A DNA stretch of 64,000 nucleotides from Pantoea alhagi (GCF_002101395.1 NZ_CP019706.1:3720001-3784000), one strand, 5' to 3'; numbered from the stretch's first letter, positions 52,457 to 62,370 are shown. Notes: generated by a model from the sequence alone, not told the origin. A program made the numbers and translations.

Positions 52457-53980
52457 TCAGGCCACGGCGGCCGTCTGTTGCGTATTTTTCGGCATGGCAA
52501 GGCTCAGCGTAAGCTGTTCCGTTGCCTCATCATGTAACAATTCACCGGCGATCTCACCTTCGCGCATCACCAGAATACGATCGGCCAGACCCATGACTTC
52601 CGGCAGATCGCTGGAGGCGAACAGCACGGCAATACCCTGCTGCGCCAGCGCATAGATCAGGTTATAGATTTCATGTTTCGCCCCGACATCAATCCCGCGC
52701 GTCGGCTCATCCAGCAGAATGACCTTCATATCTTCTGACAGCCAGCGGCCGAGGATCGCCTTCTGCTGGTTGCCGCCGGAAAGGTTCATAATCAGTTGTT
52801 CAGGTCCCGGCGTTTTGATATTCAGCGAGCGGATATGCTTATCGGCGTTCTGCGACTCCCAGCGCTGATCGATCAAACACCCCGCCATCAGGTTATTACG
52901 TCGTGCAGAGATATTGATGTTATCGCGCACCGAATGGACGGGAATAATGCCGTCGGCTTTGCGATCCTCCGGGCAGAGCATAATCCCGGCGCGAATGGCA
53001 TCTGAAGGCTCGCTGATAGCCAGGGCTTTGCCGTCCAGCAGCACACGTCCCGCCTTCAGGCGTGTCGCGCCAAACAGCCCTTTCATTAGCTCGCTGCGTC
53101 CGGCACCCACCAGGCCAAACAGCCCGACGATTTCACCGGCATGTACGTTGAACGAGACCGGCTTGCGCACGCCGACCGCATGAACGCCCTCCAGCTGCAA
53201 TCGCACCGGGCCATGCTCACGCGGCGCATAGCCATAGACATCGCCCAGATCGCGCCCGACCATCGCCTGTACCAGCATGTCGTGACTGGTATTGGGCACA
53301 TCGTCAAAGGTGCGCACATAGCGCCCATCTTTAAACACCGTAATGGCGTCGCTAAGCGCAAAGATCTCTTCCATACGATGCGACACATACAACACCACGC
53401 GCCCTTCCGCACGCAGCTGACGAATAACGCGGAACAGCTGCTCGATTTCGCGCGCCGACAGCGAACTGGTGGGTTCATCAAAGGCGATGATTTTGGCGTT
53501 GCGCGCCAGCGCTTTGGCAATCTCCACCATCTGCCACTGCCCAAGCGACAGATATTTCAGCGGCGTATCGGGATCGATATCCATGCCGAGGTTTTTCAGC
53601 TGTAGCCCCGCCTCATAGCGCAGCAGCTTACGGTTAACCAGTCCGCCGCGCTGCGGCAGCTGGCCAAGATAGATATTTTCCGCAATGCTCATTTCCGGCA
53701 CCAGGTGCAGCTCCTGGTAGATAATGGCCACGCCAGCATTCAGCGCGTCGGTGGTGTGACTGAAATTTACCGGCCTGCCCTGAATCTGAATGGTGCCGCC
53801 GCTGGGCTGGTAACTGCCGCTAAGAATTTTCAGCAGCGTCGATTTACCGGCGCCGTTTTCCCCCATCAGCGCGTGCACTTCGCCTGCATGGCAGCTGAAG
53901 CTGATATCCTGCAGCGCCTTTACGCCGGGAAAAGTTTTACTGATGCCATGAAACGACAGAAAGGCTGAATCAGTGTTCAT
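52457..53980 (-). CDS. araG: L-arabinose ABC ATPase AraG
   Basis: 507 residues from the ATG at 53980 (GGAG site; the frame extends eight codons upstream without one). Two ABC cassettes: the first with Walker A GENGAGKST and a LSLGQWQMVEIAKAL signature, the second with degenerate Walker A GLVGAGRSE and LSGGNQQKAILGRWL. Tandem cassettes are typical of sugar ATPases. It energises AraH. Confidence 0.95.
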   Translation of the reverse strand: MNTDSAFLSFHGISKTFPGVKALQDISFSCHAGEVHALMGENGAGKSTLLKILSGSYQPSGGTIQIQGRPVNFSHTTDALNAGVAIIYQELHLVPEMSIAENIYLGQLPQRGGLVNRKLLRYEAGLQLKNLGMDIDPDTPLKYLSLGQWQMVEIAKALARNAKIIAFDEPTSSLSAREIEQLFRVIRQLRAEGRVVLYVSHRMEEIFALSDAITVFKDGRYVRTFDDVPNTSHDMLVQAMVGRDLGDVYGYAPREHGPVRLQLEGVHAVGVRKPVSFNVHAGEIVGLFGLVGAGRSELMKGLFGATRLKAGRVLLDGKALAISEPSDAIRAGIMLCPEDRKADGIIPVHSVRDNINISARRNNLMAGCLIDQRWESQNADKHIRSLNIKTPGPEQLIMNLSGGNQQKAILGRWLSEDMKVILLDEPTRGIDVGAKHEIYNLIYALAQQGIAVLFASSDLPEVMGLADRILVMREGEIAGELLHDEATEQLTLSLAMPKNTQQTAAVA

Positions 53981-54108
53981 GGTGTCTCCGCTTTGCCTGT
54001 TCACTGTGAACGCCGGTTAGTCGGCGTAAGATGAGGACAACCTGCCCGCATAAATAGCGCGGGCCTGCTTACCGGGCGACATTTGCCGCCCGTCGATGAA
54101 ATCACGCG

Positions 54109-55092
54109 TTACATCAGCCCTTTTTTCGCCAGTTCAGCTTTGAAGTTATCGCGGGTAATCAGCACCACATCCGTTACTTCGGTGAATTTTTGTGGCTCTT
54201 TATCGTTGGTCACCCAGTCATGCAGCATCTGGATACTTTTGTAGCCATGCACATCCGGGCTGGGCAGCAGCGAACCGTAGAAGCCGGTCGCCTGACCTTT
54301 AGAGAGTTCACTGATGGCATCCACGCCGTTAATGCCGATGCCGATAACATTGGCCGCCTTAAAGCCCTGACCTTCAGTCGCGCGTACGCCACCCAGCACG
54401 GTGTTATCGTTCATGCCCACAATCAGCCAGTTTTTTACTTCCGGATGCTGTACCAGCAGCGAATTAGCGGCATCAAAAGCGCCAGGAATATCGTTAGATT
54501 TGGTAGGAACCTGATAGATCTGCTTTTCCGGGAATCCGGCTGCCTTCAGCGCCTCGATGGAACCAGAAGTGCGGCGACGCGCGGTGTCCAGTTCGTTCGC
54601 AGTGATCGCCATGACCGCTGAGGTTTTCACATCCCAGCCGCGTTTCTGCATCTCTTTATACAGCTCCTGGCCCTGACGTTCGCCGATTTTGGTCGCCGCC
54701 ATCATCACCAGCGGCACGCTATCCATCGGTTTGCCTTTGGCGGTAACAAACTGATCGTCCACTGCGATCACTTTTAAATCGTAGCTACGAGCTTTTGCCA
54801 TAATCGCCGATCCCAGTTTGGGATCGGGAGTACAGATAACAAAGCCTTTCGCGCCGCTGGCGGCCAGACTGTCAATGGCGTTCAGCGTCTTCTCGCCGTC
54901 AGGCACCGCAATCTTGATCACCTCAAAGCCCAAATCTTTGCCCGCTTTATCAGCGAATTTCCATTCCGTCTGGAACCAGGGCTCTTCCGGTTGTTTAACC
55001 AGGAAACCGAGTTTCATCGTCTCAGCGATAGCGGATTGTGACATAACGGCAGCCAGTCCAATGGCGGCTAACGCTTTAGTGAATTTGTGCAT
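54109..55092 (-). CDS. araF: L-arabinose-binding periplasmic protein AraF
   Basis: 327 residues from the ATG at 55092 (GGAG site). Signal peptide ends near AIA. The mature part starts ETMKLGFLVKQPEEPWFQTEW, as in E. coli AraF (given by its key words), and retains KIAVPDGEKTLNAIDSLAASG. It binds L-arabinose in the periplasm and feeds AraGH. It is the first gene of the leftward run and shares the upstream control region with araB. Confidence 0.95.
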   Translation of the reverse strand: MHKFTKALAAIGLAAVMSQSAIAETMKLGFLVKQPEEPWFQTEWKFADKAGKDLGFEVIKIAVPDGEKTLNAIDSLAASGAKGFVICTPDPKLGSAIMAKARSYDLKVIAVDDQFVTAKGKPMDSVPLVMMAATKIGERQGQELYKEMQKRGWDVKTSAVMAITANELDTARRRTSGSIEALKAAGFPEKQIYQVPTKSNDIPGAFDAANSLLVQHPEVKNWLIVGMNDNTVLGGVRATEGQGFKAANVIGIGINGVDAISELSKGQATGFYGSLLPSPDVHGYKSIQMLHDWVTNDKEPQKFTEVTDVVLITRDNFKAELAKKGLM

Positions 55093-55289
55093 GGTGTTCT
55101 CCGGCGCAGTGTAATTATTTCGTTGTGCGCAACGAAACGGTGTAAACGATACCAATCGGATTAAAAAGATTATGAAAACGGTAAATCAGATAATTAGCTT
55201 TAAGATTGCGCGTTACCTGAACAAACGCTGGGCTAGTTTTAGCGGGAAATGCATCACGAAATGTAGAGCGGTATCACATAGCAAAACAA

Positions 55290-55326
55290 TGGCAATTTAA
55301 TCCATAAATTCAGCAGTTTTAACCGG
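55290..55326 (+). promoter_or_regulatory. AraC half-sites between araF and araB
   Basis: TGGCAATTTAATCCATAA at 55290-55307 matches the E. coli araI1 half-site at 15 of 18 positions by my comparison; a weaker half TCAGCAGTTTTAACCGG follows 20 bases on, the I1-I2 spacing. A TATCACA near 55272 may be half of a CRP site. The 372-base gap between the divergent araF and araB start codons otherwise shows no gene. Confidence 0.6.
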
Positions 55327-55464
55327 GCGTTAACTTTTGATCGGCTTCACATAACCCATGACGATGACAGAAAAATACATATATGCAGCTGGCCAGGGCT
55401 AACTGAAAACCGCCACGCTTTTTAGTGTTAGAGCCTGCGATTGTTCATTAACAGGAGAGCCCGA

Positions 55465-57150
55465 ATGCGTGCTGGTGCCATAACGATTGGTCTGGACTTT
55501 GGCAGCGATTCGGTTCGCGCCCTGGCAGTAGACTGCCAAAGCGGCGAGGAACTACAAAAAGAGGTGGCGCCCTATACGCGCTGGATGGCCGGCCAGTATA
55601 GCGTGCCGCAGGTCAGCCAGTTCCGTCATCATCCGCTGGATTATATTGAGGCGCTGGAAAAAGCGATTTGTGGCGTGGTAGCACGCCTGAGCGAAGAGCA
55701 GCGCGCTGCGGTTGTCGGCATCGGTGTGGATTCTACCGGCTCAACGCCGGCACCGATCGACCGCGACGGTAACGTACTGGCATTGCGCCCTGAATTTGCT
55801 GATAACCCCAATGCAATGTTTGTGCTGTGGAAAGATCACACCGCCATTGAAGAAGCGGAGGAGATTAATCAACTCTGTCGCAGCGGCCAGTTTGAAGACT
55901 ACTCGCGCTATATTGGCGGCGTGTACTCCTCTGAATGGTTCTGGGCAAAAATTTTGCACGTCTCCCGCGCCGATGCCGCGGTGCGCGACGCCGCCGTTTC
56001 CTGGATTGAACTGTGCGACTGGGTACCTGCCTTGTTGAGCGGCACCACCGCTCCGGCAGTGATTCGTCGTGGACGCTGCGCCGCTGGCCATAAATCCCTG
56101 TGGCATCCGCAGTGGGACGGCCTGCCGCAGGCGGCATTCTTTAACGCGCTCGATCCCATGCTGACTCAACAGCTGGATTATCCCCTGTTTACCGATACGT
56201 TTACCGCGGAAAAACCCGTTGGCACGCTCACCCCGGAATGGGCGCAGCGTCTCGGCCTCTCTACCTCCGTGGTGCTCTCCGGCGGCGCGTTTGACTGCCA
56301 TATGGGCGCGGTGGGCGCCGGTGCCCAGCCTTATACCCTGGTGAAAGTGATCGGCACCTCTACCTGCGACATTCTGATTGCTGACAGCGAACGCGTCGGC
56401 AGCCGTGCGATTGAAGGAATTTGCGGTCAGGTTGACGGTAGCGTCACGCCGGGCGTGATTGGGCTGGAGGCGGGCCAGTCCGCTTTTGGCGATATGTATG
56501 CCTGGTTCAGTCGTCTGCTGAACTGGCCGCTGCAGCTGGCCGCCCGTCAGCAGCCAGAGTTAAAACCGCAGCTTGACGCGCTGTCGCAGGATCTGCTGCG
56601 CCAGTTAACCGATGCCTGGGTCGCTAACCCGCAGCTGGATCATCTGCCTGTGGTACTGGACTGGTTTAACGGCCGCCGTACGCCGTTTGCCAACCAGCGC
56701 CTGAAAGGCGTGATCACCGATCTCAATCTGGGTACGGACGCGCCCACCCTGTTTGGTGGCTTTATCGCCGCCACCGCCTTTGGCGCACGCGCCATTATGG
56801 AGTGTTTTGAGCAGCAGCAGATCCCGGTAGAAAACATCCTGACCCTGGGCGGCATCGCCCGTAAATCCCCGGCAATTATGCAGGTCTGCTGCGATGTGAT
56901 GAATCGACCGCTGGATATTGTGGCATCCGATGAGTGCTGTGCACTGGGCGCGGCGATCTTTGCCGCCGTAGCGGCAGGCGTGTATGACGATGTTCCCGGC
57001 GCCCAGCAACAGATGGCCAGCCCGGTAGAGAAAACGCTGCAGCCCGATGCGTCGCGCGTGGCGCGCTATCAGCAGCTTTATGAACGTTATCAACAGTGGT
57101 GTGCGACAGCTGAACCGAATTATGCCGCACGTCCCTCTTCCGCTATTTAA
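55465..57150 (+). CDS. araB: Ribulokinase AraB
   Basis: 561 residues from the ATG at 55465 (AGGAG site). FGGY carbohydrate kinase: GLDFGSDSVRALAVD phosphate-binding start, WIELCDWVPALLSG, and the C-terminal LTLGGIARKSPAIMQV. It phosphorylates L-ribulose to L-ribulose-5-phosphate. It is divergent from araFGH-araC and is followed by araA nine bases later. The E. coli order would place araA and araD downstream. Confidence 0.95.
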   Translation: MRAGAITIGLDFGSDSVRALAVDCQSGEELQKEVAPYTRWMAGQYSVPQVSQFRHHPLDYIEALEKAICGVVARLSEEQRAAVVGIGVDSTGSTPAPIDRDGNVLALRPEFADNPNAMFVLWKDHTAIEEAEEINQLCRSGQFEDYSRYIGGVYSSEWFWAKILHVSRADAAVRDAAVSWIELCDWVPALLSGTTAPAVIRRGRCAAGHKSLWHPQWDGLPQAAFFNALDPMLTQQLDYPLFTDTFTAEKPVGTLTPEWAQRLGLSTSVVLSGGAFDCHMGAVGAGAQPYTLVKVIGTSTCDILIADSERVGSRAIEGICGQVDGSVTPGVIGLEAGQSAFGDMYAWFSRLLNWPLQLAARQQPELKPQLDALSQDLLRQLTDAWVANPQLDHLPVVLDWFNGRRTPFANQRLKGVITDLNLGTDAPTLFGGFIAATAFGARAIMECFEQQQIPVENILTLGGIARKSPAIMQVCCDVMNRPLDIVASDECCALGAAIFAAVAAGVYDDVPGAQQQMASPVEKTLQPDASRVARYQQLYERYQQWCATAEPNYAARPSSAI

Positions 57151-57159
57151 GGAGTTTTT

Positions 57160-58662
57160 ATGCAACAGTTTGATTCGCTGAGCGTGTGGTTTGTGATTGG
57201 CACCCAGCATTTGTATGGACCGGAGACGCTGCGCCAGGTTGCCGATCATGCACAACAGGTGGTCGATGGGCTGAATCGGGAAGCGGGCCTGCCGGTAAAA
57301 CTGGTCCTGAAGCCGCTGGTGAAAAGCCCGGACGAAGCGCTGGCGCTCTGCCGCGACGCTAACTATGACAACAGCTGCATTGGCATTATTACCTGGCTGC
57401 ACACCTTCTCGCCGGCCAAAATGTGGATCGGCGGTCTGTCGGTGCTGAATAAGCCGCTGCTGCAGTTCCATACCCAGTTTAACGCGGAGATCCCGTGGGA
57501 AACGATGGATATGGATTTTATGAACCTGAATCAGACGGCACACGGCGGCCGTGAGTTTGGTTTTATCGGCGCACGCATGGGTCTTTCTCATAGTGTGATA
57601 ACCGGCCACTGGCAGGAGAGCCAGAGCCATCAGCGTATCGGCAAGTGGATGCGCGCTTCGGCGGCGCGTCACGCCAGCCAGCAGCTGAAAGTGGCGCGCT
57701 TTGGCGACAATATGCGCGAAGTCGCGGTAACGGAGGGCGATAAAGTTGCGGCGCAAATCCAGTTTGGCTACGCCGTTAACGGCTGGGGCGTGGGCGATCT
57801 GGTAGAAGTGATTAATCAGGTCAGCGATGGCGACGTTAACGCATTGATTGATGAATATGAAAGCCAGTACCGGTTTAGCGCCGTCGCCGCCGTTAACGGC
57901 GAAAAACGCCAGAACGTGCTGGATGCGGCACGTATCGAACTGGGTATGAAACGTTTTCTGGACGATGAAGGCTGCCGCGCGTTTACAACAAACTTTCAGA
58001 CGCTGCACGGTATGACTCAGCTGCCGGGCCTGGCGGTACAACGACTGATGGCACAGGGTTACGGTTTTGCTGGGGAAGGTGACTGGAAAACCGCTGCTTT
58101 GCTGCATATTTTCAAGGTAATGGCGGGCGATCGGCCTGGCGGCACCTCCTTTATGGAAGACTATACCTACCACTTCTCGCCGGGCAATGAGTTGGTACTG
58201 GGTTCGCATATGCTGGAGGTTTGCCCCTCTATCGCTAAAGAAGAGAAACCTCTGCTGGATGTACAGTTCCTTGGCATTGGCGGCAAAGCCGATCCGGCCC
58301 GCCTGATCTTCTCGACGCCTGCCGGCCCGGCGGTTAACGCCAGCGTTATCGATATGGGCGACCGCTTCCGCCTGCTGGTCAATGTGGTGGATGCGATTGA
58401 ACAGCCGCAGCCATTGCCGAAGCTACCGGTGGCCAACGCCTTGTGGAAAGCGCAGCCTTCGCTTGCCACAGCTTCTGAAGCCTGGATCCTCGGCGGCGGC
58501 GCGCATCATACCGTATTCAGTCAGGCGCTGGATGTGGATGATATGCGTCTGTATGCAGAGATGCACGGTATTGAGGTAATGGTGATTGATAATGACACCA
58601 CGCTGCCTACTTTCAGGGATGCGCTGCGCTGGAATGAGGTCTATTACCGCCTGAACCGCTAA
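57160..58662 (+). CDS. araA: L-arabinose isomerase AraA
   Basis: 500 residues, exactly the E. coli AraA length. Conserved segments include FVIGTQHLYGPETLRQV, LVEVINQVSDGD, GEGDWKTAALL and the metal-binding EDYTYHF and the HMLEVCPSI histidine. It converts L-arabinose to L-ribulose. A strong bidirectional terminator follows, and araD, normally the third gene, is absent from this window; L-ribulose-5-phosphate 4-epimerase must be encoded elsewhere if the pathway works. Confidence 0.96.
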   Translation: MQQFDSLSVWFVIGTQHLYGPETLRQVADHAQQVVDGLNREAGLPVKLVLKPLVKSPDEALALCRDANYDNSCIGIITWLHTFSPAKMWIGGLSVLNKPLLQFHTQFNAEIPWETMDMDFMNLNQTAHGGREFGFIGARMGLSHSVITGHWQESQSHQRIGKWMRASAARHASQQLKVARFGDNMREVAVTEGDKVAAQIQFGYAVNGWGVGDLVEVINQVSDGDVNALIDEYESQYRFSAVAAVNGEKRQNVLDAARIELGMKRFLDDEGCRAFTTNFQTLHGMTQLPGLAVQRLMAQGYGFAGEGDWKTAALLHIFKVMAGDRPGGTSFMEDYTYHFSPGNELVLGSHMLEVCPSIAKEEKPLLDVQFLGIGGKADPARLIFSTPAGPAVNASVIDMGDRFRLLVNVVDAIEQPQPLPKLPVANALWKAQPSLATASEAWILGGGAHHTVFSQALDVDDMRLYAEMHGIEVMVIDNDTTLPTFRDALRWNEVYYRLNR

Positions 58663-58677
58663 CTTCATTAGCTGAGC

Positions 58678-58707
58678 AAAAAGCCGCATCATTGATGCGG
58701 CTTTTTT
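58678..58707. terminator. Terminator after araA
   Basis: AAAAAGCCGCATC and GATGCGGCTTTTT pair around a three-base loop with T-runs on both strands, so it can stop transcripts from either side. Confidence 0.92.
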
Positions 58708-58751
58708 ATGGCTTCGCTTCGGTGCGTTCTGAAACCGGGTCGGAAATCCAT

Positions 58752-58774
58752 TTTTAGTATGTTGTAACTAATTA
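58752..58774 (+). other. Second replication terminator (Ter) site
   Basis: Contains the Tus core AGTATGTTGTAACTAA at 58756-58771, all bases of the E. coli core matched; 17 of 23 positions match TerB overall. The orientation is the same as the site at 41844, so it too stops forks moving rightwards. It sits between araA and the ytfQRT-yjfF terminator, outside any gene. Confidence 0.9.
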
Positions 58775-58782
58775 ACTTTATT

Positions 58783-58851
58783 AAAAAGCGCACCCCGTAT
58801 GAACGGTACCCCTGCTGGCGAGCCAAAGGATACCGTCAGATGTGGTGCGCT
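58783..58851 (-). terminator. Structured terminator after yjfF
   Basis: On the minus strand, AGCGCACC pairs with GGTGCGCT and, inside, ACGGTA with TACCGT; the outer arm is followed by five T. The structure lies just beyond the yjfF stop. Confidence 0.65.
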
Positions 58852-58855
58852 GTAG

Positions 58856-59848
58856 TCAGGGTTTTAGTCTAATGCGCCTCACCGGTGCATTCTGCTGCCG
58901 ATCCCATATCACCGTCAGCAGACGCTGGAGCGCGATAAAAGCAAACAGCAGAATGCCAATGGCGATTTTGGTCCACCATGAACTCAGGGTGCCGTCAAAA
59001 TTAATCCAGGTCTGAATCAGTCCCTGAATCAGCACGCCGAACAGCGTGCCCAGCACGGTGCCTACCCCGCCCGAAAGCAGCGTGCCGCCAATAACGACCG
59101 ATGCGATAGCATCCAGCTCCACGCCCATGCCCGCCAGCGCATAGCCCGCCGAGGTATAGAGCGAGAAAACAATCCCCGCCAGCGTTGCCAGTAAAGTGGA
59201 AAGCATGTAAACCTTCACGGTGGTGGCGCGGGTTGAAACGCCCATTAGCTGCGCCGAATGCATACTGCCGCCGATGGCATATACCTGATTGCCAAAGCGC
59301 GTACGATGCGCCAGCATAATTCCCAGCACCACCACCATCAGCATGATTAACGCCATCAGGCTCAGCCGCCCTCCGCCCGGCATTTTCCACGCCATACTGG
59401 AAAGCGTGCTGTAAAGGGGATGATCAATCGGTATCGAACTTTCCGCAATCAGATAGCTACAGCCGCGCAGAAAAAACATCCCCGCCAGAGTAATAATAAA
59501 TGCCGGGATCTTCAGCGCATCGATCAGCCATCCCATCAGCGCGCCGAAAGCGGCGCCCGCCAGCAAAATGATGCCAAAGGCCAGCCAGGGGGAAAGATGG
59601 AGGTCGCCAATCGCTCTGGCAAGAAAAACGCCGGTAAAGGCGATCACTGCACCAACAGAGAGATCGATCCCGCCAGAGAGGATCACAAAAGTCATGCCAA
59701 CGGCGATAATGCCAAGAAACGCGTTATCGGTAAGAATGTTGCCAATTACGCGCGTGGAGGCGAAACCGGGAAACTGCGTCAGACAAAACAGGTAACCGGT
59801 GACAAACACCAGTAACGTAATCATCAGGGGTAAATGACGTTTAAGCAT
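58856..59848 (-). CDS. yjfF: Sugar ABC permease YjfF
   Basis: 330 residues with about ten hydrophobic segments of the ribose-type permease family. The motif ILSGGIDLSVGAVIAFTG and the C-terminal ASVVIGGTLLSGGVGTVLGT region match YjfF. With YtfT it forms the membrane part of the E. coli galactofuranose importer. The start overlaps the end of ytfT by eight bases. It is the last gene of the leftward operon. Confidence 0.9.
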   Translation of the reverse strand: MLKRHLPLMITLLVFVTGYLFCLTQFPGFASTRVIGNILTDNAFLGIIAVGMTFVILSGGIDLSVGAVIAFTGVFLARAIGDLHLSPWLAFGIILLAGAAFGALMGWLIDALKIPAFIITLAGMFFLRGCSYLIAESSIPIDHPLYSTLSSMAWKMPGGGRLSLMALIMLMVVVLGIMLAHRTRFGNQVYAIGGSMHSAQLMGVSTRATTVKVYMLSTLLATLAGIVFSLYTSAGYALAGMGVELDAIASVVIGGTLLSGGVGTVLGTLFGVLIQGLIQTWINFDGTLSSWWTKIAIGILLFAFIALQRLLTVIWDRQQNAPVRRIRLKP

Positions 59849-60860
59849 TGTTGCCTCGCCGTTTCAGTAATTGCAGAAAACGCGGCGACTGCAGCAGCAG
59901 GACCGCCATCACCACTACCGCTTTGACCACCTGATTCAGCTCCGGCTGAAAGCCGGAAAGCAGAATGCCGGTATTCATCGCCTGAATAATCAGCGCGCCC
60001 AGCAGCGAGAGCCACAGATTAAAACGCCCACCCATCAGCGAAGCGCCACCTATCACCACTGCCAGAATCGCATCCAGCTCCAGCCATAAGCCGGCATTGT
60101 TGGCGTCGGCACCGCGTATATCCGCTGCAACAATCAGCCCGGCCACCGCCGCGCACAGTCCGCTAATCACATAAGTAGACATTACCACCAGCCAACCGTT
60201 AACACCGGCGTTGCGTGCTGCGCGTAAATTAATCCCCACGGCTTCGATAAACAGCCCCAGCGCGGTTTTACGCGTCAGCAGCCAGACCAGCAGCGCAACG
60301 ATCGCCGCGATCCATACCGGCACTGGCAACAGCGCAAACGCCCCGCTACCGATCCAGCCCAGCGCATCGCTATTAAAGGTAACGATTTGCCCCTGGGTAA
60401 TCAGCTGGGCGATACCGCGACCGGCCACCATCAGGATCAGAGTGGCAACAAACGGTTGGATCTTCAGCAGCGCCACCAGAATGCCATTCCACAGGCCACA
60501 CAGCACGCCACTGGCCATTGTCGCCAGAATAATCACCGGTAAACTATGCCCCGCTACCGTTAGGGTTGCTGCCGTGGCGCCGGCAATCGCCATAATCGCA
60601 CCCACGGAAAGATCGATGCCCCCGGTGGCGATCACCAGCGTCATGCCGATGGCCAGCAGCGCAACCGGCACTGCGCGGTTAAGTATGTCGATCGGGCTGC
60701 CAAACAGTCGCCCATCCTGCAAATGCAGCGCAAAAAAGTTTTGTGCCACCAGACTGTCGACCAGTAGCACCAGAATCAACGCCGCCAGCTGCGGCATACC
60801 GGGGGGAAATTTACGCTTCTGCATCGTGGGCTTCTCCGATAACAGGTGGCTTTCAGGCAT
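59841..60860 (-). CDS. ytfT: Sugar ABC permease YtfT
   Basis: 339 residues from the ATG at 60860, with GGAGG nine bases upstream; an in-frame start seven codons earlier lies inside ytfR. It has the family motif ATGGIDLSVGAIMAIAG and, near the C-terminus, VIGGASLMGGRFNLWLSLLGA, closely like E. coli YtfT (QDGRLFGSPIDILNRA near residue 55). It overlaps the ytfR stop by eight bases. Confidence 0.92.
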   Translation of the reverse strand: MPESHLLSEKPTMQKRKFPPGMPQLAALILVLLVDSLVAQNFFALHLQDGRLFGSPIDILNRAVPVALLAIGMTLVIATGGIDLSVGAIMAIAGATAATLTVAGHSLPVIILATMASGVLCGLWNGILVALLKIQPFVATLILMVAGRGIAQLITQGQIVTFNSDALGWIGSGAFALLPVPVWIAAIVALLVWLLTRKTALGLFIEAVGINLRAARNAGVNGWLVVMSTYVISGLCAAVAGLIVAADIRGADANNAGLWLELDAILAVVIGGASLMGGRFNLWLSLLGALIIQAMNTGILLSGFQPELNQVVKAVVVMAVLLLQSPRFLQLLKRRGNNA

Positions 60861-62370
60861 GTTGAGTTCCTCCATCCGCAATTGCGCTGACGATTGCCGC
60901 CACCGACAGTTTCTCCAGTGGAATTTCCGCGACCTGTTGTCGATCGCGCAAGATCACCACACGATCGGCGTAACCCACCAGCTCTTCCAGCTCTGAAGAG
61001 ATCACCAGGAGCGCCAGCCCGTCAGCGCAAAGCGTCTCGATCAGGCGAATAATTTCCGCATGTGCGCCAACGTCAATGCCACGCGTCGGCTCATCAAGAA
61101 TCAAAAACTGGGGTCGGGTAACCAGCCAGCGCGAGAGCAGTACCTTTTGCTGGTTACCGCCTGAGAGCAGTTCAACAGGCTGATCCTCGTTGGGTGTACG
61201 AATACCCAGCTGGCGAATAAAACGCTGGGCGATCTCACTCTGTTCGCGATCGCTAATTGGACGCAGCCAGCCCCGCTGCGCCTGTAGCGCCAGAATGATA
61301 TTTTCCCGTACCGAAGCGGCACCGATGATACCGTCGGTTTTACGATCTTCGGGACAGAACCCCATGCCAAGTCGTGAAGCCTGCGCCGGACTACGGATGT
61401 TTTGCTTTTTACCGCGGATGATGGCCGTACCGCTATCGGGACGGCGAATGCCAAACAGCAGTTCAGCTGTCTCAGTACGCCCCGATCCTAATAGCCCCGC
61501 CAGCCCCACCGCTTCGCCCGGGCGTACCTGCAGATCAAACGGCTCAATTGCGCCCTTCTTACCGTAATGATGAAATTCTACTACCGGTTTTTCACTGCGC
61601 AGCGTGCGTCCGGCACGCTGCAGCGCCGTTTGCAGCAGGTCGCGGCCCAGCATCAGTTTAATCAGTTCCAGTTGGGATAGCGTATGGGTGTCACGGGTAG
61701 CGATATATTGCCCGTTACGCAGTACGGTAATGCGATCGCAGATGCGATAAACCTGGTCAAGGAAGTGCGTGACAAAGATCAGGCTCATACCTTTGGCTCT
61801 GAGCTGATTCATCAAGGTAAACAGCATTTCAACTTCGCTGGCATCGAGGCTGGCGGTCGGTTCATCCAGGATCAGCACCTGAGCTGAGAGGTCTACCGCA
61901 CGGCAGATAGCGATAATTTGCTGCATCGCCACAGAGTAGTGCCCCAGCGGGCGGTTAACATCCAGTTCAAAACCATAACGATTAAGCAGGCTGCGGGCTT
62001 CCCTGACTATTCTTTTTCGATCAACCATCCCGAAGCGGCGCGGCTCGCGCCCGATAAACAGATTATCCGCCACCGACATATTCGGCAGCAAATTAACCTC
62101 CTGGTAAACGGTCCCGATCCCGGCCTGCTGCGCCTGAGCGGTATTGCGCGGCGCTATCGGCTGACCATTCAGGACAATCTCACCGGCGTCACGCTGATAA
62201 ACGCCGGTCAGCACTTTAATCAGAGTTGATTTTCCCGCTCCGTTTTCGCCCAGCAGCGCCATGATCTCTCCACGCCGCAGGCTAAAAGAGACGTTATCCA
62301 GTGCCTTTACGCCGGGAAAGAATTTGCTGACGCCACGAATATCCAGCAGCCGATCTGTTTGCTCGTTCAT
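60853..62370 (-). CDS. ytfR: Sugar ABC ATPase YtfR
   Basis: 505 residues with two ABC cassettes: Walker A GENGAGKST and signature SVAMQQIIAICRAV in the first, GLLGSGRTE and LSGGNQQKVLLSRWL in the second. The start MNEQTDRLLDIRGVSKFFPG and overall length match E. coli YtfR. It energises YtfT-YjfF. Confidence 0.92.
   Translation of the reverse strand: MNEQTDRLLDIRGVSKFFPGVKALDNVSFSLRRGEIMALLGENGAGKSTLIKVLTGVYQRDAGEIVLNGQPIAPRNTAQAQQAGIGTVYQEVNLLPNMSVADNLFIGREPRRFGMVDRKRIVREARSLLNRYGFELDVNRPLGHYSVAMQQIIAICRAVDLSAQVLILDEPTASLDASEVEMLFTLMNQLRAKGMSLIFVTHFLDQVYRICDRITVLRNGQYIATRDTHTLSQLELIKLMLGRDLLQTALQRAGRTLRSEKPVVEFHHYGKKGAIEPFDLQVRPGEAVGLAGLLGSGRTETAELLFGIRRPDSGTAIIRGKKQNIRSPAQASRLGMGFCPEDRKTDGIIGAASVRENIILALQAQRGWLRPISDREQSEIAQRFIRQLGIRTPNEDQPVELLSGGNQQKVLLSRWLVTRPQFLILDEPTRGIDVGAHAEIIRLIETLCADGLALLVISSELEELVGYADRVVILRDRQQVAEIPLEKLSVAAIVSAIADGGTQHA

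Noticed and set aside
56605..58209. 534-residue minus-strand frame opposite araB/araA
   Set aside because: It lies antisense to two well-supported genes and its sequence has no recognisable protein features.
41844..58774. Search by eye for more Ter cores on either strand
   Set aside because: No third copy of GTTGTAACTA or its complement was seen in the window, though an exhaustive scan was not possible.
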